Shown: piece after piece, positions 33,231-41,403 of the stretch
Layout: the number at the start of each line of letters is the position of its first letter
Position numbering within the stretch: the stretch's first letter is position 1
Assembly: GCA_022647615.1 (NCBI GenBank)
Contig: JALCKZ010000001.1
Location: 2,096,178 to 2,160,177 of the forward strand
Direction of reading: 5' to 3'
Source: Bacteroidales bacterium
GTDB taxonomy: Bacteria > Bacteroidota > Bacteroidia > Bacteroidales > UBA932
Length of the DNA stretch: 64,000 bases
Notes under the pieces: model-generated
Seen by the model: only the letters and a program-made list of their open reading frames with translations
The model's database searches: none
Told to the model about the DNA's origin: nothing
Program-made: the position numbers and the translations under genes

Positions 33231-35625
33231 AATGTATCCAAGAAGAATCGCTGACATAGTACCGGTATTTGTAACCATTCACATAATTGACTGAATCAAA
33301 AGGATTGTTAAACTCCAGTACCGTATATTCAACTAAATATGAAGGATCTCCTACCGCCCCCTCAACATGAGTACGTGTAAATTCATCAAAATGTGATGAA
33401 TAAGTAAACCCATCCCCAAGCGTTTTAGCATACCCTCCTTCTCTTAAAGACTTAACTCCCGTATAACCTTGAATTGTAAAATAAGGATATCCATCCTCCT
33501 CACCATCTTGCGTATACTCCGTTATGCCCAAAACATTTATCTCCTCCCAAACTGTACAATTCACAGTTTTCCTATACAGAACTCCATCATTTCCACGGGT
33601 CTCAGCATAAATAACATACACGCCATTCGCAGTAGTAGACTCATCCGTATAAACCTTGCCTGAGGAGTTAATTCTCAGATAATCAGATTGGCTTGTAGTC
33701 CATGATATGCTTGCGCCTGGGTGAGCGGTATAAGACAAATAATGCTCTCTGGAAATATTAGAGTAAGTTTTGCCAGTTGCCGCCGTGACAAAAGCATTTG
33801 CCAGCAAATTTATATCGCCGTCATTAATCGTAATAGCCGGCATCACTTTAACGCTGGTGGTAAACACTTTAGAAGGATAATCAACAAAACTCACTTTAAT
33901 GGAATGAGCAGGATATGACAAATTTGACGCCTTAAGTCCCCTCACAACATTAGAAGAATTTCCATTGATAAAGGAGAAATAAGATTCATCATTAGCTTTG
34001 CTTACGTATTCCCATTTAAGCTTAAGACTACTTGCGTGAGAAGGTGTTATTGTATATTCTATTGGCGAATCAAAACCTTCAAAAATAGAGACCGGCGCCG
34101 TTTTGGTAAAATTAACCTTGAGGGCCTCAACATTTATAACATAGGAAGAGGAAGAACTGCCCAAAGTTGCAGTAAGCGTAGCACTCCCGGGCTTAAGCGC
34201 GGTTACGTTCAACACACTGGAATTTACATAGTTAACTTTAACAACAGAAGCATCGCTGCACTTCACCTCAGGCTCGCTGTCAGCAGGAGAAATCTTGGCC
34301 CACTTAATCTCTGCGCTCTCGCCATCAAACATAGTGCGGGGACCGGCAGGAAATGACACTTCACCCGCCCCCACTGTTACAATACAAACTCCTGTAATAT
34401 TGCCGCCATCACAACTAGTTGCAGAAATACTACAATATCCAAAACCAGCAGAAGTCACATTGCCGCTTTGGTCAACTGTCGCGATAGATACATCTGAAGA
34501 TTTCCAAAGCAGAGTTTTGTCTGCGGCCGTAGGTGGAACAATCAAAGAACCCACATGGCGTACATTTCCCAAACCTGCAATTCCAATGCGCGATGGCAAC
34601 ACAACGTCAGTAACCAAATCAGTAATTGACTCTATATCAACCCTCCACGTATTTTCATTTAAAGATCCGTCACCTGCAAAAAAAACAGTTATTGTGTGTT
34701 GGGAATTTCTTTCTACATCAAAATTTCCTACCATATCTTTTCCAAGATAGAATCTATACAACAACGTACCCTTCTTTAAGAGAGACATATATGACGCATT
34801 AAGTTCTATGTAGCTGCAAATTTTGGAATACAAATTATTATCCGGCCAAACCTTCTTTGTCTGGTCAGTATTTGCAGGCATCAGCGTACCCTGCATATTT
34901 TCAAACATATAGAAGGTAACGCCGGATGTAAAAAAATTATTCAGGTCAGAGCCTGATATAATATCCCCATCCATAACACTCACTGCATCAGCAACTTTAT
35001 TGATTTTAAAAAGTCGAACCGACTTTGGAATATTTTTTATTGCAGCGCTGTTTATAGTAATCTGAACCCCATTGTTCAAAGATGATTTATCTCCGCGCAG
35101 CGTAATTTTTGCAACACACCTTGTAAGAGTAATTGGAACGGAAGCTCCGTCAGATAAGGCTATTAACCCTGTCTTGCCGGACATTACAACGCCTCCTGAA
35201 GCATCAGCAAGTGCAGAGGCTGCGGAAACTCCCCAGGAATAATTTTCAATTGCTGCGGTATCTTTAAGTATAATTTGCTTTCCGGCATTTGCTATCGCAT
35301 ACAAATAGTATTTTTCTCCTTTCTGTATAGGAACATTCATGCTAAAAGTGCCGCTTAAATACTGGCATTTTACAACAATTCCACTCTCCGCGCAAACATA
35401 AATATTAACATTTGATACTTGTATTGGACTAACTGTCAACAATTTAGTCCAAGCCTTTTGAGGAAGGAAAAATGAAATATTAATATTTGCTTTCCCTTCA
35501 TTTTCCTTAAGAGCGCCAGGCACAGTATCTTTTGTACAACCCGTAATGGCGGACACAACCAAAACAATAGCAATTGTGACCGCCAAAAGGATTGCAATTG
35601 AGATATTAAAAAAACTGTTTTTCAT
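33229..35625 (-). CDS. Large fimbria-associated lipoprotein with Ig-like repeats (likely tip or accessory subunit)
   Basis: 798 residues, last gene of the fimbrial operon. A hydrophobic N-terminus ends in a lipobox (SAITGC, about residue 30). The first half resembles fimbrillin/DUF4906-type proteins: an N-terminal sandwich with IQVSNVNIYVCAESG, then VPITLTRCVAKITLRGDKS, the position where fimbrillins are cut or swapped. The second half holds BIG2-like domains (DKTLLWKSSDVSIATVDQSGNVTS, GSATLTATLGSSSS, ISWTTSQSDYLRINSSGKVY). Long multi-domain proteins at this operon position often form the fimbrial tip or bind a ligand. The specific role is inferred from position and architecture. Confidence 0.72.
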   Translation of the reverse strand: MKNSFFNISIAILLAVTIAIVLVVSAITGCTKDTVPGALKENEGKANINISFFLPQKAWTKLLTVSPIQVSNVNIYVCAESGIVVKCQYLSGTFSMNVPIQKGEKYYLYAIANAGKQIILKDTAAIENYSWGVSAASALADASGGVVMSGKTGLIALSDGASVPITLTRCVAKITLRGDKSSLNNGVQITINSAAIKNIPKSVRLFKINKVADAVSVMDGDIISGSDLNNFFTSGVTFYMFENMQGTLMPANTDQTKKVWPDNNLYSKICSYIELNASYMSLLKKGTLLYRFYLGKDMVGNFDVERNSQHTITVFFAGDGSLNENTWRVDIESITDLVTDVVLPSRIGIAGLGNVRHVGSLIVPPTAADKTLLWKSSDVSIATVDQSGNVTSAGFGYCSISATSCDGGNITGVCIVTVGAGEVSFPAGPRTMFDGESAEIKWAKISPADSEPEVKCSDASVVKVNYVNSSVLNVTALKPGSATLTATLGSSSSSYVINVEALKVNFTKTAPVSIFEGFDSPIEYTITPSHASSLKLKWEYVSKANDESYFSFINGNSSNVVRGLKASNLSYPAHSIKVSFVDYPSKVFTTSVKVMPAITINDGDINLLANAFVTAATGKTYSNISREHYLSYTAHPGASISWTTSQSDYLRINSSGKVYTDESTTANGVYVIYAETRGNDGVLYRKTVNCTVWEEINVLGITEYTQDGEEDGYPYFTIQGYTGVKSLREGGYAKTLGDGFTYSSHFDEFTRTHVEGAVGDPSYLVEYTVLEFNNPFDSVNYVNGYKYRYYVSDSSWIH

Positions 35626-35635
35626 AGTATATATT

Positions 35636-36550
35636 TTAAAATTCTACCGTCACCGGTGCCGTGATATTCCAACCTTCAACATTTACATTAACTGTCATCA
35701 CCCCCACATCTATCAGCAAATCAATATCTTTAAGATTTGCAGCATTCATGTCATAATTGAGCGCCTTTAAATATTTACCCAATTCAAATGTGCCGGCCTC
35801 CTTTTTATTTATCTCTTTTTCTCCCGACAGGATATATATGTTCATATAGATTCCGTCAGCCGATTTTTGCCTCAGCATTCTTAATGATGTGCCGTCATAG
35901 GATGCATCTGTTTTAGAAGGGATTGGGAAAGAACGACTATCGCCCAAAGGGACCTTTGCAGGAGAGCCTGACAACGTACTAACATTTGTAAGAGAAACCT
36001 TATCTATACAGGCACCTCCAACAAAAAAACCTCCGGAATTACACACAAGTTCCGCTTCCGCCCAAGCCCCATTTTCCAATCCTTCAAATTTTATATTTAT
36101 AGTCGCAAATTCCTTATTTGGAGAGACATATAGCCTATGCTCCTCGCCATTCGCAGCTCCTTCATACTTAAAAAAGAAAAGGGAATCGGCGCATAAGGCG
36201 CCTGCCTTTTCTATGGTGGTGGAAGTTGAAAAATGTTCAGAGCAGATTGTAGCTTTTCCAATATTGCACCATGCATAGCAAAATATTTCCCCTTTCTTAA
36301 TATTTGAAACATAAGGAATTCCAAAAGATTTTCTATCTGCCGTATCTTTAAGCAACAATTTGCCTCCGGCATCAAATACCCACACCTGAACGCTTTTTAC
36401 ATTGCCGCTTATCTTGCTATAATCTATCGTGAGCACGCACGGACACTCCTCCCTGCTCTCCATAATTGTATTGCAGCTCTGCGCCGCCGCGCAAAAAGTC
36501 ACGGCGGACAGAACCTCAACAATATGATAAAAGCAATGCAAAGACCTCAT
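35636..36550 (-). CDS. Mfa2/FimB-like fimbrial anchor lipoprotein
   Basis: The start is taken at ATG 36550 (MRSLHCFYHIVEVLSAVTF), giving a signal peptide with lipobox AAQSC; a longer reading from 36604 would overlap the fimbrillin gene and lack a signal. About 304 residues. The features CPCVLTIDYSKISGNVKSVQVWVFDAGGKLL, IKKGEIFCYAWCNIG and the C-terminal LIDVGVMTVNVNVEGWN are those of Mfa2/FimB-type anchors, which fix the fimbria to the outer membrane and limit its length. It starts 10 bases after the fimbrillin stop and lies 10 bases before the tip-like gene. Confidence 0.8.
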   Translation of the reverse strand: MRSLHCFYHIVEVLSAVTFCAAAQSCNTIMESREECPCVLTIDYSKISGNVKSVQVWVFDAGGKLLLKDTADRKSFGIPYVSNIKKGEIFCYAWCNIGKATICSEHFSTSTTIEKAGALCADSLFFFKYEGAANGEEHRLYVSPNKEFATINIKFEGLENGAWAEAELVCNSGGFFVGGACIDKVSLTNVSTLSGSPAKVPLGDSRSFPIPSKTDASYDGTSLRMLRQKSADGIYMNIYILSGEKEINKKEAGTFELGKYLKALNYDMNAANLKDIDLLIDVGVMTVNVNVEGWNITAPVTVEF

Positions 36551-36560
36551 TTTATGTTTG

Positions 36561-37667
36561 TTAAAAATTAACGGAACTATCCGGAACGGTTGCCCAGCTT
36601 GCAACAGTAATTGACGCAGTTATTGTTCCTCTTGTAATAGGGACATCAGGGGAAGTTGAACCCGGACCGTTTACCACCACGCTTATAGAGTATGAAGTAT
36701 TCCTTTTCACTCCAACATGATTATTAGCACTTACCCAACCATATCCGCTTCTGTTTATGTCAACAGGATAATAATAGACCTTACCGCCAAGAGTTGCCTG
36801 AATAACAAGCCTTGTAAATCTTGCTGTTACGGTCTCGGCAGCTAACACGTTCTCATAACAATAAAAATAATGTGGAGTCGTAACGGCTGTTTCTCCAATA
36901 GTTCCGGCAACCTCATCATACAACATTCCGCTCATAGCGCATCCGCTGCAATCTGCTGAAGAATACTGCTTTGCATTTAAAATTACAGGAGCCGTCGGGT
37001 CCTCGCCGGTTGCGAATATTTTGCTGCCGCTTACATTTGTAAGGAAAATTTTCACTGCGGACAGGGTGCTTCCCGCATAAGGAGTTCCGGCAAAATTTGT
37101 TTTAATGCTTTTAAGTATTACCCTCCCGACAAGTCTGGCAACAGGGATACTTACAGATGTAGCCGCGGTAAGCGTAGCTGTTGCAGAGCCGGTCATTGTA
37201 AATGTTGTAAGATTCTCTGTTTTAAGTGATGACACAACCGCCTTAAATTTTGCATAGGTATCTATGCCGGTCCAGTCAGCTTTATGAGAATTAGCTATAG
37301 CAATAATATTTTTAGGTCCGGTCTTTGCGGACATCTGCAAGCCCGTTAGAGTTGTTAATTCTGAACTTGAAAATTTTTTATAAGCTTCCAGTACGCCGTC
37401 ATCTGATGCAGCGCTATCATTCTTAAACACAAATAATTCCAGCGTTTGAATTTTATTATCATCGCTTTGTGAATCATAACCCGTTCCGGTTGCTTTAGTT
37501 CCACCGCCAACACCGCCGCTGGCTATTCCCGCCGGAGAGCCTGAAGAAGGCAAAATGGCTACAGTTAATGCGCACTCTCCCTCATTGCCCGCTCCTAACT
37601 CACCGTCACTCTTGCTACATCCCGCCATAACCGCAAGGACCATAACAGCAATCAAAATCTTTTTCAT
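36561..37667 (-). CDS. Fimbrillin (FimA/Mfa1-type major subunit)
   Basis: 368-residue lipoprotein precursor (lipobox MAGC at about 13-16). The glycine/serine-rich start is followed by KIQTLELFVFKND, the first strand of the fimbrillin fold, then PKNIIAIANSHKADW, and VARLVGRVILKSIK around residue 175, the arginine-bearing region after which related fimbrillins are processed to open the donor groove. The C-terminus ITASITVASWATVPDSSVNF fits a donor strand. The order with an anchor and tip gene downstream and OmpA-like and DUF3575 genes upstream is that of Bacteroidales type V pilus loci. Confidence 0.82.
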   Translation of the reverse strand: MKKILIAVMVLAVMAGCSKSDGELGAGNEGECALTVAILPSSGSPAGIASGGVGGGTKATGTGYDSQSDDNKIQTLELFVFKNDSAASDDGVLEAYKKFSSSELTTLTGLQMSAKTGPKNIIAIANSHKADWTGIDTYAKFKAVVSSLKTENLTTFTMTGSATATLTAATSVSIPVARLVGRVILKSIKTNFAGTPYAGSTLSAVKIFLTNVSGSKIFATGEDPTAPVILNAKQYSSADCSGCAMSGMLYDEVAGTIGETAVTTPHYFYCYENVLAAETVTARFTRLVIQATLGGKVYYYPVDINRSGYGWVSANNHVGVKRNTSYSISVVVNGPGSTSPDVPITRGTITASITVASWATVPDSSVNF

Positions 37668-37744
37668 AGTTAAATTAATTTTAAAACATAATTATTAATA
37701 ATTGATTATAAGATATTTATACTAACATTCAAATGATTTTCATC

Positions 37745-39586
37745 CTACTCTAAAAGTCTATACTTGGAAATCAAAGATGATATTTCAGGATCAAGGTTCC
37801 CCCTATATTTCATCTGAGGCTCCATTTGAACAGAACTCAAAAAATATTTCACAGCCTCCTTCTCATCTCCCAGCCGTCCATATAATACCGCCATCATGTA
37901 ATTTCTCTGCGCCGACACCTTAAGATTTTCCAAAATATCCAATGCGGAGTGATTGTAATTCAAGCACATATATGCAACGGCAGTATTTAGCGTCCGATAA
38001 GGCCTTAGTATGTTTATCGCAGTTTTATAATCTCTTTCTTCAAGCGCTTCAACACCTTTCATATAAACTGAATCAACAACAAGGGTATGCACGGTATCTT
38101 TTATCATGCCCCTGCGATGCAGGCAAAAACTAAAATTAATTCTCCTTAAAAGAGGATAAACATGAGCCCTTAAGTAACTGTAATCCTTAGTTTTAGATAA
38201 TGCACGCTCTCTGATGTCCGGGTTTGAGATTTCAAAACATTTTAAAACATCAGGCTTATCAATTAAAAAACTATCAGCCCTAATTATTACCTCCAACCTC
38301 TTCCAATCCTCAGGAATTGAGTGAGAACACATTACAGGATTTTCATGCAACTTACCGTCGTTTAAGTAGTTATAAAAATATTTCTTAATTGACGCCGCCC
38401 TCTTTCCGGCAAGAATTGCATTTTGCATGAAGCTTCCCTCCGGTGAACATGAGGCGGTAACTACTATTGAGTCAATAACATAATCATTGTTTGCAACTAA
38501 CGTATCAAAGTTCCCTTTTATCCTTTTTATCTCCTCTTCATTATTAAACAGAGTATCCTCTATATTCCATTTTCCAGCTCTAAAGTCTATGAATGCCAAT
38601 GTGTTAACATTCACTCTTCTTTCAACTACCTTGCTCAGATAAAAAGGATTTCTATCTGCAAACTGGACAATTGAGCTTACATAAAAAGTAAGAGAATCAC
38701 ATGACGGCATCTTGTACAGCTCCTTCCCGTCAGCATAGACGCCCCCATCAAAAGAAAGTTTCACCTTTCTCATATCTTTCTGAGCTCTAAGCGTTTGTAT
38801 ATACCGGTACAGAATATCTCCGTTCACACCCATGATAATAGTATCCAGCCTTATACCCTCTTTTTCAATTGGATCCTTGACATACTTCTTGTACATCTCT
38901 CCAAGTCTGGACTTTCTTCTGTTGTTTAAGTTTACCAGCCAATATTTGGTATAATACTCAACAGCTTCATCTTCAGTGACATCACAATTGTTTTTCCCGT
39001 TAAAATTCCTCTCCGCAAATCTGCGCAGCAATGCCTCTCTTGTAAATGCGCTTACATAATCAGAACTATCGGGAATAATAGAATTATAAAATCTCTTGTA
39101 CTTTTCATAACCTTTAAGTTGTTCATCGCGATAGTTTTTCCCCGTTATATAAATCTTGTCAAGTCTCAGAGAATCAGAGTTCCAGAATAATTTTGGGAAA
39201 AACCTCACCTGCCAAAACGGGTCTTGCATTGCCTCCGGAACTGTAATCTGGAAGGCAATGCTCACCATCCCGTTTCTCTCCGCCACATTGCGGAATCTAG
39301 CTTGAACAACTATAGGTTTAAGGTTATCAGCAGCAATCATATCTCCTGTAGAATCTTCTTTTACTGCGTTCATAATCAGAGGTTCCCCGCTATCCATAGA
39401 AGCTTCTATTACCAAGCTGTCGGGATTAATAACATTAATGTGCTGCCCGCCATTATCAATTGCAACATTAGCCGCTGCGCCTGACTTCTCCAGCCTTCCA
39501 ATCCTTCTATGAATGCCGCTGCAATCAGCTGCAATCCAGGCAACTAGAATAATAACCAAAATATATGATTGAAACCTTTTATTCAT
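37745..39586 (-). CDS. OmpA-like/TPR protein of the fimbrial locus
   Basis: 613 residues with an N-terminal hydrophobic signal (about 8-23, ending AADC, so possibly a lipoprotein). Residues about 90-200 form a DUF3868-like beta domain (IVVQARFRNVAERNGMVSIAFQ). About 345-440 is an OmpA-like stretch (VIDSIVVTASCSPEGSFMQNAILAGKRAASI). The C-terminal third is helical and TPR-like (VEALEERDYKTAINILRPYRTLN, AVLYGRLGDEKEAVKYFLSSV). Proteins of this kind accompany DUF3575 and fimbrillins in Bacteroidales and may tie the fimbria system to the cell wall. The single chain here appears to combine parts that are separate genes elsewhere. Confidence 0.72.
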   Translation of the reverse strand: MNKRFQSYILVIILVAWIAADCSGIHRRIGRLEKSGAAANVAIDNGGQHINVINPDSLVIEASMDSGEPLIMNAVKEDSTGDMIAADNLKPIVVQARFRNVAERNGMVSIAFQITVPEAMQDPFWQVRFFPKLFWNSDSLRLDKIYITGKNYRDEQLKGYEKYKRFYNSIIPDSSDYVSAFTREALLRRFAERNFNGKNNCDVTEDEAVEYYTKYWLVNLNNRRKSRLGEMYKKYVKDPIEKEGIRLDTIIMGVNGDILYRYIQTLRAQKDMRKVKLSFDGGVYADGKELYKMPSCDSLTFYVSSIVQFADRNPFYLSKVVERRVNVNTLAFIDFRAGKWNIEDTLFNNEEEIKRIKGNFDTLVANNDYVIDSIVVTASCSPEGSFMQNAILAGKRAASIKKYFYNYLNDGKLHENPVMCSHSIPEDWKRLEVIIRADSFLIDKPDVLKCFEISNPDIRERALSKTKDYSYLRAHVYPLLRRINFSFCLHRRGMIKDTVHTLVVDSVYMKGVEALEERDYKTAINILRPYRTLNTAVAYMCLNYNHSALDILENLKVSAQRNYMMAVLYGRLGDEKEAVKYFLSSVQMEPQMKYRGNLDPEISSLISKYRLLE

Positions 39587-39612
39587 ATCTATCCAAGAAA
39601 AACAAACGGTTC

Positions 39613-40227
39613 CTAAAACAGCATCGTTAATTGAATAAGCACATTATTGGGGGCGACAATAATTTTTTTCTTTTTACCCTCAATCTTGCCGCACTTAATG
39701 CACGAAAATCGTGTATAATCTGCCACCCCCGCAAATGCACCAAGTCCCATCTCCAAATTCAAGCTCTTGCTTAACATCAAAGCATACCCTCCGCCGATAG
39801 TTGCACCGTAAGCATTCCCTTCATAGGACTTTTCATTAAAAACACCACCAAAACTATATTTCATCCAATTAACGTAACCGCTTAAAAACCAGCCGCTATT
39901 AATAAACCACGGCCAGTACTTGGCACCTGTTGAAAACTCCAGATGCTTATATTGCCTGCGTTTGCCCCACATATCATAATGGAAAGGATTGTACTCTCCC
40001 TGCACATATACGCTCCAATTCTTTGCAACCGGAATACCCGCCTCTAAATTAGCAGTACCCATCTCCAGCCACCCGGCAATATTTGTGGATACGGAATAGT
40101 TCTGCGCTTTAATTTTTCCTCCCGACAGAATCATTACCACAACCATAATAACAGCCCATGCCAACGCCACAACGGCTCCATCCTTCTCACTCTCTTTCAT
40201 AACTTTACACGTATCAATCCTTTCCAT
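39613..40227 (-). CDS. DUF3575 family outer-membrane protein
   Basis: First gene of the fimbrial operon, 204 residues. ATG 40200 is an alternative start; either gives a signal peptide ending near KIKAQ. The segments STNIAGWLEMGTANLEAGIPVAKNWSVYVQGEYNPF and TGAKYWPWF are the DUF3575 hallmarks. It then reads as an alternating beta-barrel-like protein with a final LIQLTMLF strand. A CIKC pair near the end is unusual for an outer-membrane barrel. The family is nearly always found beside fimbrillin genes and may form or anchor an export channel; no activity is established from the sequence. Confidence 0.85.
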   Translation of the reverse strand: MERIDTCKVMKESEKDGAVVALAWAVIMVVVMILSGGKIKAQNYSVSTNIAGWLEMGTANLEAGIPVAKNWSVYVQGEYNPFHYDMWGKRRQYKHLEFSTGAKYWPWFINSGWFLSGYVNWMKYSFGGVFNEKSYEGNAYGATIGGGYALMLSKSLNLEMGLGAFAGVADYTRFSCIKCGKIEGKKKKIIVAPNNVLIQLTMLF

Positions 40228-40282
40228 CTTTCTATCCGCTACTCTATTTTTCTTCTTTCAATTTTCCTGTTTGTTTCCGGCA

Positions 40283-40312
40283 CAAAAATATGTCGGCATA
40301 AAAACAAAGCAA
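40283..40312 (-). promoter_or_regulatory. Promoter of the fimbrial operon
   Basis: Minus-strand -7 box TATTTTTG (40290-40283) with TTG at 40312-40310 and a 19-base spacer, giving a leader of about 50 bases to ATG 40227. Confidence 0.6.
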
Positions 40313-40341
40313 GTCAATTGATCAAAACTTGCGAATTGTTT

Positions 40342-40380
40342 ATTTTGCATAAGTACAATTGATAATTTTGCATAACTTTG
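40342..40380 (+). promoter_or_regulatory. CDF promoter region with a direct repeat
   Basis: TAACTTTG (40373-40380) fits TAnnTTTG. ATTTTGCATAA occurs twice (40342-40352 and 40365-40375), 23 bases apart, so the second copy overlaps the -7 box. CAATTGAT also occurs twice nearby. Spaced direct repeats over a promoter are a usual operator layout. Confidence 0.5.
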
Positions 40381-40448
40381 AGTGTGTAAATGATATAGGT
40401 TGCTATAGAGTTTAAAGCAATTAATGAGTTTTTTTATTGCACTGGCTT

Positions 40449-41387
40449 ATGACAAACAGCAAAAACATTTTGAACATAGAGGCTGAAAAGCTTAGAATAG
40501 AGAGAAATACAGAGGCAAGCAAAGTGACATGGCTTGGGTTCTGGGTGAACATGGTGCTTTCCATCGGAAAGATTTTGGCCGGTGTTTTTGGCCGAAGCGG
40601 CGCCATGATTGCAGACGGTATCCACTCATTATCAGACTTTATCACAGATGTAATAGTTCTGGTGTTCATGAAACTATCCTCCAAGGATACTGACCAGACC
40701 CACGACTACGGACATGGTAAATTTGAAACTTTTGCAACATTTATCATAAGCGTCGCACTTTTTGCCGTCGCAATTATGTTGATGATTGCGGGCGCAAAGA
40801 AAATTATCACATCATTACAAGGCACTGAAATTTCCAAGCCGGGATACGCAGCCCTAATAGCCGCGGCAGTTTCCATAGTTTCCAAAGAGTGGCTGTTCCG
40901 CAAGACAAGAGCTGTTGGAGAAAAGATTAACAGCCAAGCAGTTATAGCAAACGGATGGCATCACAGGTCAGACGCTTTTTCATCTATCGGGACCTTAATA
41001 GGAATTTCCGGCGCAATGTTTTTAGGAGTTCAGTGGAGAATTTTGGATCCCATAGCTTCCATCATAGTCAGCATCTTTATTATTGGAGTTGCGGTAAAGC
41101 TGCTGCGCCCTGCAGTTGAAGAACTTACAGACGCTTCACTTTCAGATTCCGTAGAGAATGAAATTGCGGATGTCATTAAGTCAGTGGAAGGCGTTGAGGG
41201 AATGCACAATATGAAGACACGCAAAAGCGGCAACGGCTATATCATAGATGTTCACATCAAAGTGGACCCAAATATGACCGTAATTAAAGCTCACGATGAA
41301 ATTGCCTCAAAGATAGAGGATTTACTGCGTCAGAAGTTTGGTCCGCAGACTCAAACCAGCATCCACGTAGAACCAAAACGGAGTTAG
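40449..41387 (+). CDS. Cation diffusion facilitator (CDF) metal exporter
   Basis: Exports divalent metal (zinc, iron or manganese) in exchange for protons. Start at ATG 40449; a TTG at 40437 would add four residues. About 312 residues, six TM helices. Metal-site motifs: ADGIHSLSDFITD in TM2 (HxxxD), HDYGHGKFET in the loop, NGWHHRSDAFSS in TM5 (HxxxD), and a C-terminal cytosolic dimer domain (GVEGMHNMKTRKSGNGYIIDVHIKVDPNM). HxxxD in TM5, with no His-rich loop, is compatible with more than one metal. Divergent from the fimbrial operon and convergent with addA. Confidence 0.92.
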   Translation: MTNSKNILNIEAEKLRIERNTEASKVTWLGFWVNMVLSIGKILAGVFGRSGAMIADGIHSLSDFITDVIVLVFMKLSSKDTDQTHDYGHGKFETFATFIISVALFAVAIMLMIAGAKKIITSLQGTEISKPGYAALIAAAVSIVSKEWLFRKTRAVGEKINSQAVIANGWHHRSDAFSSIGTLIGISGAMFLGVQWRILDPIASIIVSIFIIGVAVKLLRPAVEELTDASLSDSVENEIADVIKSVEGVEGMHNMKTRKSGNGYIIDVHIKVDPNMTVIKAHDEIASKIEDLLRQKFGPQTQTSIHVEPKRS

Positions 41388-41403
41388 CGCCAATTCCAAA
41401 TTA

